Positions 7,917 to 16,452 of a DNA stretch of 64,000 nucleotides are shown here, one piece after another. Below the pieces are notes generated by a model that worked only from the letters and a program-made list of their open reading frames with translations, ran no database searches and had not been told where the DNA came from. Position numbers and translations under genes: made by a program. The DNA comes from an uncultured Pseudomonadota bacterium. GTDB lineage: Bacteria > Pseudomonadota > Alphaproteobacteria > RF32 > CAG-239. The DNA lies in NCBI GenBank assembly GCA_949295025.1, contig CASFJK010000006.1, forward strand, positions 19,398 to 83,397, read 5' to 3'. Numbering within the stretch: position 1 is the first letter of the stretch; each line of letters begins with the position of its first letter.

Positions 7917-8701
7917 TTACGACTGACAAAATACAATACACATAGACCAAGCACAATCAGTGGTACGGAAAGAATTTGTCCCATTGTAAAGTAGGTAAAG
8001 AAATATCCCATTTGAATATCGGGTTCTCTAAACTGTTCCATCGAAATACGGAAAATTCCATACAAAATGACAAACAAAGAAGAAACCACACCTTGATGAG
8101 CTCTAACCCAAGCAGAACGCCATAAAGAGTTAAGCACAACAAACATGACTATACCTTCAAAAAAAGCCTCATAAAGCTGAGATGGATGGCGTGGTAAAAA
8201 GCCCCCTTTCGGAAATTTAATTGCCCAAGGAACATCTGTCACACGCCCCCAAAGTTCATCATTAACAAAATTTGCCAACCGTCCGAGAAAAAGACCAATC
8301 GGAGCATAAAGTACAACCAAATCGGTTAGAGCTAAAAATTTATAATTAATTTTGCGTGCAAAGAGATAAGTTGCAACAATCACGCCTATTGCTCCGCCAT
8401 GAAAAGACATGCCGCCTTTCCACACTTCAAATATTTGCAGAGGGTTCATCCAAAATGCAGTTCCTCCGTAAAAAAGAACATATCCGAGCCTTCCTCCGAT
8501 AACAATACCCAGAGTAATATAAAAAACAAAATCTTCTATATTTTCTTTTGAAAGTTTCAAATCATGTTTTTTAACATTACGATTGATAAGCAACCAACCA
8601 ATGATGATTCCAAGCAAATATGCCATTGAATACCAGCGAATATCAAGAGGTCCGATTGAAAACATAATTGGTGAAATTTGAGGAAAATCAAGCCCATTCA
8701 T
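7907..8701 (-). CDS. lgt: Prolipoprotein diacylglyceryl transferase
   Basis: This 264-residue inner-membrane enzyme transfers diacylglycerol from phosphatidylglycerol to the lipobox cysteine of prolipoproteins. Seven hydrophobic helices are visible. The family signature GRLANFVNDELWGR lies at about residues 140-155, and the conserved HGG (MSFHGGAIG, about 100) and RHPSQLYEA segments are present. Length is normal. It supports an active lipoprotein pathway, consistent with the lolCD genes further along. Confidence 0.97.
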   Translation of the reverse strand: MNGLDFPQISPIMFSIGPLDIRWYSMAYLLGIIIGWLLINRNVKKHDLKLSKENIEDFVFYITLGIVIGGRLGYVLFYGGTAFWMNPLQIFEVWKGGMSFHGGAIGVIVATYLFARKINYKFLALTDLVVLYAPIGLFLGRLANFVNDELWGRVTDVPWAIKFPKGGFLPRHPSQLYEAFFEGIVMFVVLNSLWRSAWVRAHQGVVSSLFVILYGIFRISMEQFREPDIQMGYFFTYFTMGQILSVPLIVLGLCVLYFVSRKKA

Positions 8702-8877
8702 TTTTTATTCCTTTTCTGATTTTCAAAATTGCTAAGATTATATTAACAAAAAAAAATATATCCACATGAAAAAAATTTTTTCATCTACACAATAAATGTA
8801 ATTGTTTGATTTAAAACAAAAATATTTTTTATTTTTTTTATAAAAAACAAATTAAGTGGAAAACTGCGACTCGGTAC

Positions 8878-8922
8878 TTGTATTTCACGACTCGGCAATG
8901 CAATCTGTACCCAGATACAAAA
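8878..8922 (+). other. Leader with paired GACTCGG motifs upstream of the YbjN-like gene
   Basis: The region between lgt and the YbjN-like gene is AT-rich with long A and T runs, then shows GACTCGG twice (8869-8875 and 8890-8896), 21 bp apart. GACTC fits the alphaproteobacterial CcrM methylation site GANTC. No clear promoter hexamers could be assigned, so the function is unknown. Confidence 0.3.
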
Positions 8923-8964
8923 AAAACACTATCGTCAAAACTTTTTTTTCAAACGGAGAAGAAC

Positions 8965-9465
8965 ATGCAGTTGGCACAGAACATTGCCTTTGAATATAAT
9001 CCCATAGATTTGGTTGAGAATATCTTCTCCACAAAATCATTCGAATTTGAACGCCGCTCAATTAACGAAGTTGTTGTTGAGGTCCAAGGCAAATGGAACA
9101 ACATGCTCTTGTTCTTTTCTTGGGAAGAAAATATGCGTTGTTTGCATCTTTCTTGCCTAATGGACATCAAAAGCACCATAGAAGATCGCAGCAAAATTTT
9201 TGAACTTTTGGCTCTTGTCAACGAAGATTTATGGTTAGGGCATTTTTCCTATTGGACAGAACAAAATATGCCTGTTTTCAAACATGCCATACTTTTAAAT
9301 GATGAAGATGAGCAAATTTTAAATGGCAAAATCTCACAAGTAATTGATATCGCCATCCGCGAATGTGAGCGCATGTACCCAATATTCAAAGTTGTTTTAA
9401 CCAAAGGCATGGATCCCAAACAAGCTCTCTATCCTATGCTGATGGAAACTTTAGGCCAAGCTTAG
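8965..9465 (+). CDS. YbjN domain-containing protein
   Basis: This 166-residue soluble protein resembles the alphaproteobacterial YbjN / type III secretion chaperone-like family: an alpha-beta sandwich with the segments LLFFSWEENMRCLHLSC and ELLALVNEDLWLGHFSY. These proteins are of uncertain function and have been linked to stress and motility phenotypes. I chose the ATG at 8965 because ACGGAGAAG precedes it at the right spacing; an upstream TTG at 8878 is unlikely. It is a single-gene unit with its own terminator. Confidence 0.75.
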   Translation: MQLAQNIAFEYNPIDLVENIFSTKSFEFERRSINEVVVEVQGKWNNMLLFFSWEENMRCLHLSCLMDIKSTIEDRSKIFELLALVNEDLWLGHFSYWTEQNMPVFKHAILLNDEDEQILNGKISQVIDIAIRECERMYPIFKVVLTKGMDPKQALYPMLMETLGQA

Positions 9466-9470
9466 ATAAC

Positions 9471-9510
9471 AAAAAAAGCCGTTTTCTTTTAATGAAAACA
9501 GCTTTTTTTT
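9471..9510 (+). terminator. Intrinsic terminator after the YbjN-like gene
   Basis: AAAAAAAGCCGTTTTC and GAAAACAGCTTTTTTTT form a long stem around a 7-nt loop with a run of eight T. Confidence 0.85.
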
Positions 9511-9516
9511 CAAGAG

Positions 9517-9714
9517 TTACTTTCCCCTCACACCACGCCGATTAATGTTTTTAGTTTTTGCACGAAATTTAGTTTCTTTCAACCTCATTCTAGCATCCAC
9601 ATACTCTCTTTTTTTAGAAAATCGCGGTGGCGTAAAAAGTATCCTTTCTGCTCCAAACTCAAAACTTGCAATAACAAAGGCAAGCCTTGCAATCAACCAG
9701 TCAAAAAATTTCAT
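9517..9714 (-). CDS. Small hypothetical protein with hydrophobic N-terminus and basic tail
   Basis: This 65-residue frame starts MKFFDWLIARLAF and has one hydrophobic segment (about residues 3-20). A strongly basic C-terminal half follows, ending in NINRRGVRGK. An in-frame ATG at 9738 would add eight residues. I do not recognise it. The protein-like composition and its place just after a second small membrane frame argue for a real gene. There is no convincing Shine-Dalgarno site, so confidence is limited. Confidence 0.4.
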   Translation of the reverse strand: MKFFDWLIARLAFVIASFEFGAERILFTPPRFSKKREYVDARMRLKETKFRAKTKNINRRGVRGK

Positions 9715-9725
9715 AGCTAAAAAAT

Positions 9726-9809
9726 TTAAGAACAACAAATTATAATTAATACAAATAAAATAAACAGTACTGCTTCTGCAACTGTGACAATCTTAATTTT
9801 CTTTTCCAT
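9726..9809 (-). CDS. Possible 27-residue membrane micropeptide
   Basis: A short minus-strand frame begins MEKKIKIVTVAEAV and continues into a single hydrophobic helix ending in CCS. It ends 11 bp before the ATG of the next small gene. The layout (lysine-rich start, one transmembrane helix) is common for small membrane proteins, but the frame is short and no ribosome site is clear, so it may be chance. Confidence 0.25.
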   Translation of the reverse strand: MEKKIKIVTVAEAVLFILFVLIIICCS

Positions 9810-9892
9810 AAAACTTTTTTATAAACATAAATGAACTATAGTAATAATTAAGTATCACATATTATTAAACTCAATTACTTTTACTGTAAATA

Positions 9893-9925
9893 AAAAAGTG
9901 TACTTCCATCTAAGAAGCACACTTT
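9893..9925 (-). terminator. Intrinsic terminator after mltG
   Basis: On the minus strand AGTGTGCTTC and GAAGTACACT pair around CTTAGATG-like loop sequence and run into six T. It is about 55 bp past the mltG stop. Confidence 0.75.
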
Positions 9926-9979
9926 TCAATGTTATTCGTCTTAAAAGAAAATACGTTTCTATCTACCGTCAAAGGAGAA

Positions 9980-10933
9980 CTATTTAGAAATTTTTTTCAC
10001 CCAGCTTTTTACATTTTTATTATGTTCGGAAAGACTTTTAGAAAAATTATGTCCGCCATCTCCGGTTGCCACAAAAAATAAATAATCTGTTTCAGCAGGC
10101 TGCGCTGCAGCCCAAATAGCATCTTTTCCGGGATTACAAATCGGCTCCGGAGGTAGACCAAAATATTTATAAGTATTATAAGGGCTATCAACTTGCAAAT
10201 CCTTGCGTTTTAAAGAACGACCAAGATCAGATTTTCCCTGTGTAATTGCATAAATAACGGTTGGATCTGTTTGCAGTTTCATCCTTGTTTTTAAGCGATT
10301 AACAAAGACTGAAGCCACCAGCGGTCTTTCTTCTGGCACACCGGTTTCTTTTTCAATAATGGAAGCAAGAATGAGAAGCTCTTTCTTATTTTTTATGGGC
10401 AATGTCAAGTCACGAGCATTCCATGCTTCATCCAATGTTTTTTGCATATCTGTTTGCGCTTCGCGTACCAATTTTTGACGTTCTGTTCCAAATGGGAAAG
10501 TATAAGTCTCAGGCAAAATGGTTCCCTGAATATCTCCGACAACAACATCTCCTTGCAAATACGGATTTTCTGATAACAATTTAGCAATTTCTACATTAGT
10601 CAAACCTTCTGGCAATGTAATTTTACGATAAAACACATCTCCTTGCGCAATTTTTTGCATCACTTGCCATAAAGAAATTTTGGGCTCAAACTTATATTCT
10701 CCGGCACGCAATTTCTGAGACAAACCTGAAAAACGAGCTATAATTTTAAATATAAAAGGATGGGAGATAATTCCTTCATGGCTCAAACCATCGGCCATCA
10801 TATTAAGGGAGGTTCCTTTTTCCACTCTAATATATGCGGTTTTAGAAAGAGGCCCCGCCTGCACACACCATAAATAAACTTGCAAACACAACAAGGCACC
10901 TAAAACGACGCCGATTCCAAAAATTTTTTTCAT
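9980..10933 (-). CDS. mltG: Endolytic murein transglycosylase (YceG-like)
   Basis: This 317-residue protein has one N-terminal membrane anchor (about residues 5-25), a LysM-like region, then the YceG catalytic domain. The active-site segment ASIIEKETG (about residue 190), with its catalytic glutamate, and QTDPTVIYAI are diagnostic. DSPYNTYKYFGLPPEPICNPG near residue 250 is also conserved. MltG cuts nascent glycan strands and sets their length during peptidoglycan synthesis. It sits downstream of fabF and acpP on the same strand, a common order, but terminators separate them. Confidence 0.95.
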   Translation of the reverse strand: MKKIFGIGVVLGALLCLQVYLWCVQAGPLSKTAYIRVEKGTSLNMMADGLSHEGIISHPFIFKIIARFSGLSQKLRAGEYKFEPKISLWQVMQKIAQGDVFYRKITLPEGLTNVEIAKLLSENPYLQGDVVVGDIQGTILPETYTFPFGTERQKLVREAQTDMQKTLDEAWNARDLTLPIKNKKELLILASIIEKETGVPEERPLVASVFVNRLKTRMKLQTDPTVIYAITQGKSDLGRSLKRKDLQVDSPYNTYKYFGLPPEPICNPGKDAIWAAAQPAETDYLFFVATGDGGHNFSKSLSEHNKNVKSWVKKISK

Positions 10934-11012
10934 AAATCATCTCCACAAATCTTGAAGATAAAGCTACCCTTTAGAGAAAAGAGAGTCAATAACAGAAAAA
11001 TATATCCAAAGA

Positions 11013-11050
11013 TAAAAAAAACACTGTCCAACAAAGGACAGTGTTTTTTT
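11013..11050 (-). terminator. Intrinsic terminator after fabF
   Basis: ACACTGTCC and GGACAGTGT form a 9-bp stem around a short loop, flanked by A and T runs on both sides. It could act in both directions. Confidence 0.88.
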
Positions 11051-11069
11051 ATAATCTATTAATCTCAAA

Positions 11070-12338
11070 CTATTCTTCGTATTTTTTCAAAACCAAAGAA
11101 GAGTTTGTACCGCCAAAACCAAAAGAGTTTGACATAACGGCCTTAATTTCACGCTTTTTAGCTTTTAACGGAACCAAATCAAAATCAGATACTTCATCTT
11201 CCACATCATGCAAATTCAATGTTGGAGGACACATTTGCTTTTGCAATGCCATAATAGAGTAAACTGCTTCAACAGCACCAGCGGCACCAAGCAAGTGACC
11301 AACGGCTGATTTTGTAGAAGACATAGAAAGATTTTTAATTTCATCGCCAAACAAACGTTTAACTGCCAAAGCTTCACCAACGTCACCGGCCGGAGTAGAA
11401 GTACCATGCGCATTGATGTAGTTAATATCTTTGAGTTCAACGCCATGTTCTTTAGCATGATCAGCTGCCATTTTCATAGCGCGATATGCACCATCACCGG
11501 AAGGAGCTGTAATATGATAAGCATCACCGCTCATACCATAACCGACAACTTCGGCATAAATTTTGGCACCACGAGCTTTAGCATGTTCCAATTCTTCCAA
11601 TACCAGAGCGCCTGAACCTTCGCCCATAACAAATCCGGAACGATTTTTATCCCAAGGACGAGACGCTTCACTCGGACGATCATTAAAATCAGAAGTAACA
11701 GCTTTCATACGAGCAAAACCAGCCAAAGCAATAGCATTAACAGCTGATTCTGCACCACCTGCAACCATCACGTCAGCATCACCTCTAGCGATAATATTGG
11801 CGGCATCACCAATAGCATGAGTACCGGTAGAACATGCTGTTACACATGCGTGGTTAGGACCTTTAAAACCATATTTGATTGAAAGGTTGCCAGAAACCAT
11901 GTTAATTAAGCAAGACGGAATAAAAAATGGAGAAATTCTTTTCATACCATTTTCATTAAAAGCGAGAGAGTTATCATAAATAACTTGCAAGCCGCCGATT
12001 CCTGACCCCATCATTACACCTGAACGGAATTGATCTTCATCGGTTTCAGGTTTCCAACCGGAATCTTCAATAGCATCACTGCCAGCAGCCAAACCATAAA
12101 GAATAAACTTATCAACTTTTTTCTGATCTTTCGGAGCCATAACTGTATCAGGATCAAATTGGTGTTCTTCTTTACCAAAAGGAACTTGTCCGGCAATATG
12201 TACCGGAATATCTTTCAAATCAAAACCTTCGATTTGACGGATTCCAGATTTTCCTTCAATCAAACAATCCCAGTTATAATCGACGCCGCGACCAAAAGGA
12301 GAAACGATACCAAGACCGGTAACAACAACTCTTCTCAT
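11070..12338 (-). CDS. fabF: 3-oxoacyl-[acyl-carrier-protein] synthase II
   Basis: This 422-residue condensing enzyme elongates acyl-ACP with malonyl-ACP in fatty acid synthesis. The active-site Cys lies in TACSTGTHAIGDA (about residue 168). The two catalytic histidines are in NAHGTSTPAGD (about 308) and SAVGHLLGAAG (about 345). The C-terminal SFGFGGTNSSLV is typical. The length is usual for FabF. It follows acpP by about 120 bp with a terminator between them. Confidence 0.97.
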   Translation of the reverse strand: MRRVVVTGLGIVSPFGRGVDYNWDCLIEGKSGIRQIEGFDLKDIPVHIAGQVPFGKEEHQFDPDTVMAPKDQKKVDKFILYGLAAGSDAIEDSGWKPETDEDQFRSGVMMGSGIGGLQVIYDNSLAFNENGMKRISPFFIPSCLINMVSGNLSIKYGFKGPNHACVTACSTGTHAIGDAANIIARGDADVMVAGGAESAVNAIALAGFARMKAVTSDFNDRPSEASRPWDKNRSGFVMGEGSGALVLEELEHAKARGAKIYAEVVGYGMSGDAYHITAPSGDGAYRAMKMAADHAKEHGVELKDINYINAHGTSTPAGDVGEALAVKRLFGDEIKNLSMSSTKSAVGHLLGAAGAVEAVYSIMALQKQMCPPTLNLHDVEDEVSDFDLVPLKAKKREIKAVMSNSFGFGGTNSSLVLKKYEE

Positions 12339-12403
12339 ATAATTACCTCATAAAAAAATTTCTTTAAATAAGCACAATGTGGCTTTTGTAAAGTTTTTAT
12401 ATG

Positions 12404-12431
12404 AAAAAACTCGCTTAGTCAAGCGAGTTTC
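12404..12431 (-). terminator. Intrinsic terminator after acpP
   Basis: AACTCGCTT and AAGCGAGTT pair on the minus strand around a 4-nt loop and continue into T residues. It should separate the abundant acpP message from fabF. Confidence 0.8.
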
Positions 12432-12457
12432 ATCATTATTCAAATGCTAAATAAGGC

Positions 12458-12691
12458 TTAAGCATTTTTAGAAAGATAGTCAATAGCATCTTTAACTGTG
12501 AGAATTTTTTCAGCAGCTTCATCAGGAATTTCGCAACCGAATTCTTCTTCAAAAGCCATAACCAATTCAACAGTATCCAAGCTATCAGCGCCCAAATCAT
12601 CAATGAAGCTAGCAGTATCGGTAACTTTAGCTTCTTCAACACCTAAGTGTTCTGCAACGATTTTTTTAACGCGGTTTGCTACATCAGTCAT
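12458..12691 (-). CDS. acpP: Acyl carrier protein
   Basis: This 77-residue acidic protein carries the phosphopantetheine attachment serine in [11 protein letters not shown] (about residue 37). It ferries acyl chains for fatty acid and lipid A synthesis. I chose the ATG at 12691 ([10 protein letters not shown]) because ATGAGG lies at suitable spacing; a start at 12706 would add MRFYH, not seen in the family. A promoter and a small leader hairpin lie upstream. Confidence 0.97.
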   Translation of the reverse strand: MTDVANRVKKIVAEHLGVEEAKVTDTASFIDDLGADSLDTVELVMAFEEEFGCEIPDEAAEKILTVKDAIDYLSKNA

Positions 12692-12725
12692 ATGATAAAA
12701 CCTCATAAAATTAAAACAAATTATT

Positions 12726-12778
12726 CAGGTCACCGACCTGTGATTTGGTAGATAGCACAAAAATATATAATTTGACAA
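12726..12778 (-). promoter_or_regulatory. Predicted acpP promoter with leader hairpin
   Basis: On the minus strand TTGTCA (12773-12778) and CTATCT (12750-12755) are 17 bp apart, a good match to the alphaproteobacterial housekeeping promoter. The 5' leader then contains CAGGTCACCGACCTG (12726-12740), a 6-bp hairpin about 35 bp before the start codon. Confidence 0.6.
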
Positions 12779-12920
12779 GCATTATTTTTTACGTTCATAA
12801 CAAAAAAGCATTCATCTTTTTGATAATTCCTTATTTTTCAAGCCATACGACCAGATAAAACAGGTGGATAAAATATTCTTTTCTTCCATAAATATATCAT
12901 TGTATACATCCTTAGATATA

Positions 12921-12958
12921 TTGACTAACTCATATCGATAATATATGTATAGATACAT
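12921..12958 (+). promoter_or_regulatory. Predicted promoter overlapped by a palindromic operator-like site
   Basis: TTGACT (12921-12926) and TATGTA (12944-12949) are separated by 17 bp. The -10 side is overlapped by the perfect inverted repeat ATGTAT-AG-ATACAT (12945-12958). A similar GTATACAT occurs at 12902-12908. The layout suggests a repressor site for the downstream acidic-protein gene. Confidence 0.45.
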
Positions 12959-12995
12959 ACACTATTTATAGTTTTATTTTTGAAGGAAAATCCAA

Positions 12996-13310
12996 ATGAA
13001 AAAATTAGCATACATAATCTTAGTTGCCGCTATTTTATTGTTAATTTCATATTTTGTAAAAAATGAACAAAACATCGCTCATGAGCCTGAAGCTCAAGCT
13101 GCCGTTTTGATGGAAACTAATGTTGCTGCAGCACCAAGTGCTGAAGCTCCGATTGCAGCTCCAAGTGAAGATAGTGATGTTGTTAATGTACAGGAAACAA
13201 CAGAAGATATCATCATTGAAGAAGATACTCCGGAAGATGATGGTGCAATTGATGTTGAAGAAACATCTGAAGCGACCACTGATGAAGAAGAAACTATTCT
13301 TCCTGAGTAA
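12996..13310 (+). CDS. Small membrane-anchored acidic protein of unknown function
   Basis: This 104-residue protein has an N-terminal Lys-Lys plus one hydrophobic helix (about residues 3-21). The rest is low-complexity, rich in Ala, Pro and especially Glu and Asp, with Thr-Thr-Glu motifs toward the C-terminus. It is probably anchored in the inner membrane with a disordered, highly negative periplasmic tail. I see no known domain. GAAGGAAAA precedes the ATG. It is a single-gene unit with its own promoter and terminator, so it is likely expressed. Confidence 0.65.
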   Translation: MKKLAYIILVAAILLLISYFVKNEQNIAHEPEAQAAVLMETNVAAAPSAEAPIAAPSEDSDVVNVQETTEDIIIEEDTPEDDGAIDVEETSEATTDEEETILPE

Positions 13311-13332
13311 TATTTTGTAAAAAAAAGTTACA

Positions 13333-13362
13333 AAAAGGCAGCTTTTTTGCTGCCTTTTTTTA
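13333..13362 (+). terminator. Intrinsic terminator after the acidic-protein gene
   Basis: AAAGGCAGC and GCTGCCTTT form a 9-bp stem around a T-rich loop and end in a T run. Confidence 0.88.
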
Positions 13363-13450
13363 TTGTCTTTGAAAAATAAATCCCTATATATAAGTAAAGA
13401 AAAAGATGAAATACATTATTGGGTTATAACCAAACCCCTAAGGAGGAAAA

Positions 13451-14404
13451 ATGAAAGTAGGAATTATCGGAGCTGGTTCAGTCGGCAGCGCAACAGCATT
13501 TGCACTTGTAATGAAAGGTGTTGCCCGTAAAGTTGTTTTAATTGATGCCAACGAGAAAAAAGCTCAGGCAGAAGCTGCTGATATTGCACACGCTGCTCCA
13601 TTTGCTTATGCCAATAAAATTAAAGCCGGTACTTATGAAGACTTAAAAGGTGCAGAAATTGTTATCGTTACTGCCGGTGCCAACCAAAAACCTGGCGAAA
13701 CCCGTATTGATTTGTTAGGACGCAATGTTAAAATTTTTGAAAGCATCATTCCGCAAATTGCTAAAAATGCTCCGGATACAACCTTGATCATCACTGCTAA
13801 CCCGGCTGATATCATGACTGAAGTTGCCATCAAACTTTCTGGATTCCCTAAAGAAAGAGTTATCGGTTCCGGTACTGTTTTGGATACTTCTCGTTTCAGA
13901 ACCTTGCTTGGTTATCACTTGGGCGTTTCTCCGCAATCTATTCACTCCTACGTTTTGGGTGAACACGGAGATAGTGAAGTTTTAGTATGGTCTGCTGGTG
14001 ATGCTGGTTCCGTTCACATTGAAGACTTGGCTCGCATGATTGGCAAACCTTTAACTCCGGCTGTTAAAGCCGAAATTGATGACGGGGTTCGCAACTCAGC
14101 ATATAAAATCATTGATGGCAAAGGTGCAACTTTCTATGGTATTGCCGGTGCCTTGAGCCGTATCTGCCAAGCTATCACCAATAATGAATATGCCATTTTG
14201 ACTGTATCTTCTCATCATGATGATGTTGAAGGTATTAAAGGTGTATGCTTGTCTTTGCCGACTGTTATCGGAAAACGCGGTGTTCATCAAGTTATCAAAC
14301 CGCATTTGAATGAAGAAGAAGCCACAGCTTTGCGTGAAAGTGCCAAAGTTATGAAACAATATTCTGATCAAGCTTTGGAATTAATCAACAAAGATGCTAA
14401 ATAA
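13451..14404 (+). CDS. ldh: L-lactate dehydrogenase (NAD+)
   Basis: This 317-residue enzyme interconverts pyruvate and L-lactate with NADH. The Rossmann GIIGAGSVGSA is at residues 4-14. The substrate loop NQKPGETR (about 78-85) has Gln where malate dehydrogenases have Arg, favouring lactate. The catalytic His is in LGEHGDSE (about 172). The start has a near-perfect AAGGAGG site. It is monocistronic with a strong terminator. It suggests that lactate is a fermentation product or substrate. Confidence 0.92.
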   Translation: MKVGIIGAGSVGSATAFALVMKGVARKVVLIDANEKKAQAEAADIAHAAPFAYANKIKAGTYEDLKGAEIVIVTAGANQKPGETRIDLLGRNVKIFESIIPQIAKNAPDTTLIITANPADIMTEVAIKLSGFPKERVIGSGTVLDTSRFRTLLGYHLGVSPQSIHSYVLGEHGDSEVLVWSAGDAGSVHIEDLARMIGKPLTPAVKAEIDDGVRNSAYKIIDGKGATFYGIAGALSRICQAITNNEYAILTVSSHHDDVEGIKGVCLSLPTVIGKRGVHQVIKPHLNEEEATALRESAKVMKQYSDQALELINKDAK

Positions 14405-14425
14405 CAGCTAATACGAAACATTTGC

Positions 14426-14471
14426 AATTCCTCTTCTTTTATTATAAAAGCAAAAGAAGAGGAATTTTTTT
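14426..14471 (+). terminator. Intrinsic terminator after ldh
   Basis: AATTCCTCTTCTTTT pairs perfectly with AAAAGAAGAGGAATT (15 bp) around an 11-nt loop, followed by a T run. It lies directly before the mtaB start region. Confidence 0.88.
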
Positions 14472-14491
14472 ATATAAGAGAGGAATTTTTT

Positions 14492-15529
14492 GTGGTTGAA
14501 GTTGTAACCTTAGGCTGCCGCATAAATAGCTATGAGTCGGAAGTTTTAAAAGAAAAATTAGGTAACTTAGATAATGTGATTATCGTTAACACTTGCGCCG
14601 TGACCGGAGAAGCCGAACGCCAATGTCGGCAAACGATTCGCAAGCTGCGCAAAGAACATCCTGATGCTAAAATTGTTGTTACCGGTTGTGCTGCACAAGT
14701 TGCCACCCAAAAATTTGCCAACATGTCCGAGGTTGATTTGGTTTTAGGCAATAAAGAAAAAGCCGAAATTGAAAATTATATCGATTCGCAAGAAAAAGAA
14801 GTCGTTAGCGATATTTTCAATTATGATTCTTATGACAAATATATCATCACAGGATTCGAGGGTAGACATAAAGCTTTTGTTCAAATTCAACAAGGTTGCA
14901 ACCACCGCTGCACCTACTGCATCATTCCATATGCCCGAGGCAATAATCGCTCGGTTAAAGAAGAAGATGTCATCAAACAGATTCGCAAGTTATTGGAACA
15001 AGGTTTTAGAGAAATTTGTTTGACCGGTGTCGATGCTTGCTCTTATCAACCTTCTTTTTCCGGCTTGGTCAAACATATTTTAGAACAAATTCCCGAATTG
15101 CCGAGTTTGCAATTTGGTTCATTAGACCCAGCCGCTTTGGATGATGAATTTATTGCTTTGGTTGGAAAAGATAAGAGAATTTATCCGCATTTTCACTTGT
15201 CCATTCAATCCGGCGATAATCTGATTTTAAAAAGGATGCGTCGCCGTCACTCAAGAGAAGATGTGATAAATTTGTGCAATAAGATTCGCGCTGCTCGCCC
15301 CGAAGCCACTTTTGGCTCAGATTTCATCTGCGGTTTTCCGACCGAAACTGAAGAACAATTTGAAAATACCGTCAAACTGGTAAGAGAAGCCAGCATCAAC
15401 AAATTGCACGTTTTTCCTTATTCGGAACGCTCAGGTACGCCGGCAGCCGCCATGCCGCAAGTTCCCGTTAATGTCAGGAAAGACCGTGCCAGAAGATTAC
15501 GCTTAGAAGGAGAATGTATTGATGACTAA
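14492..15529 (+). CDS. mtaB: tRNA (t6A37) methylthiotransferase MtaB, short form
   Basis: This 345-residue radical-SAM enzyme should add a methylthio group to t6A37 of tRNA. The N-terminal UPF0004 domain (about residues 1-100) has the cysteines in TLGCRIN, NTCAVTGEA and VTGCAA. The radical-SAM cluster is in GCNHRCTYCIIPYARG (about 134-149). The sequence stops after RKDRARRLRLEGE, where family members normally continue with a TRAM RNA-binding domain, so the C-terminus is about 70-90 residues short. The start is GTG. Its end overlaps ftsY by 8 bp. Confidence 0.85.
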   Translation: MVEVVTLGCRINSYESEVLKEKLGNLDNVIIVNTCAVTGEAERQCRQTIRKLRKEHPDAKIVVTGCAAQVATQKFANMSEVDLVLGNKEKAEIENYIDSQEKEVVSDIFNYDSYDKYIITGFEGRHKAFVQIQQGCNHRCTYCIIPYARGNNRSVKEEDVIKQIRKLLEQGFREICLTGVDACSYQPSFSGLVKHILEQIPELPSLQFGSLDPAALDDEFIALVGKDKRIYPHFHLSIQSGDNLILKRMRRRHSREDVINLCNKIRAARPEATFGSDFICGFPTETEEQFENTVKLVREASINKLHVFPYSERSGTPAAAMPQVPVNVRKDRARRLRLEGECIDD

Positions 15530-16439
15530 TTTTTTTCAAAAACTAGGCTTAGGCTTAAAGAAAACTTCTGATAAACTCTCCGGCGGTATCACCGATATTT
15601 TCACCAAAAAGAAAGTTGATGAGCAAACCTTAGAAGAGCTGGAAGAATTACTGATAACTTCCGACATCGGCATCAAAGCCACCACCAAAATTTTGCAAAA
15701 CTTTGCCAAACGCAAATTAGATAAAGATGCTGACGAACAAGAAATCAAACAAGAATTGGCATCAGATGTTGAGCAGATTTTAACTTCTTGCCAAGCCCCG
15801 CTGATCATCAATAAAGAACATAAACCTTATGTCATTTTGATGGTGGGCGTTAACGGTGCCGGCAAAACCACCACCATCGGCAAATTGGCTTCTAAGTATA
15901 AAGCCCAAGGCATGAAAGTTTCTTTGATTGCCGGAGATACCTTCCGTGCTGCCGCTGTTGAACAGTTACAAGTTTGGGGAGATAGAAACCAAATCAGAGT
16001 CTTTACCGGCAAACCTGAATGTGATGCTGCAGGTTTGTGCTTTGACGGATTAAAAGAAGCGCAAAAAGAAGGCGATGATATTGTGTTTATTGATACGGCA
16101 GGCCGATTGCAAAACAAACTTAACTTAATGGAAGAATTGAAAAAAATTGTCCGCGTCATCAAAAAACAAATTCCCAATGCGCCGCATTCTACCTTGCTAA
16201 CTTTAGATGCCACCACCGGACAAAATGCCTTATCGCAGGTTAAAACTTTTAAGGAAATGGTTGATGTGAACGGATTGGTGATTACCAAACTCGACGGTAG
16301 TTCCAAAGGCGGTATTTTGGTAGCAATCGCCGAAGAAAACCCAACCCCTATTCATTTTATAGGTATCGGCGAAGGAATTGATGATTTAGATGAATTTAAC
16401 GCTCATGACTTTGCCATGAGTTTAATGGGATTAAAATAA
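15522..16439 (+). CDS. ftsY: Signal recognition particle receptor FtsY
   Basis: This 305-residue SRP-GTPase docks SRP-ribosome complexes at the membrane for co-translational insertion. It has the N domain (about residues 10-90) and a G domain with VGVNGAGKTTTIGKLA (about 106-121), DTFRAAAVEQL, DTAGR and TKLDGSSKGG. The acidic A domain of E. coli FtsY is absent, as in many alphaproteobacteria. The ATG at 15522 is used; GAAGGAGAATG lies just upstream. It overlaps mtaB, suggesting translational coupling. Confidence 0.97.
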   Translation: MTNFFQKLGLGLKKTSDKLSGGITDIFTKKKVDEQTLEELEELLITSDIGIKATTKILQNFAKRKLDKDADEQEIKQELASDVEQILTSCQAPLIINKEHKPYVILMVGVNGAGKTTTIGKLASKYKAQGMKVSLIAGDTFRAAAVEQLQVWGDRNQIRVFTGKPECDAAGLCFDGLKEAQKEGDDIVFIDTAGRLQNKLNLMEELKKIVRVIKKQIPNAPHSTLLTLDATTGQNALSQVKTFKEMVDVNGLVITKLDGSSKGGILVAIAEENPTPIHFIGIGEGIDDLDEFNAHDFAMSLMGLK

Positions 16440-16452
16440 GAAAGGGAAAAAA

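Noticed and set aside
13451-14404. Malate dehydrogenase
   Set aside because: The substrate loop has NQKPGETR with Gln where malate dehydrogenases have Arg, so lactate dehydrogenase is the better call.
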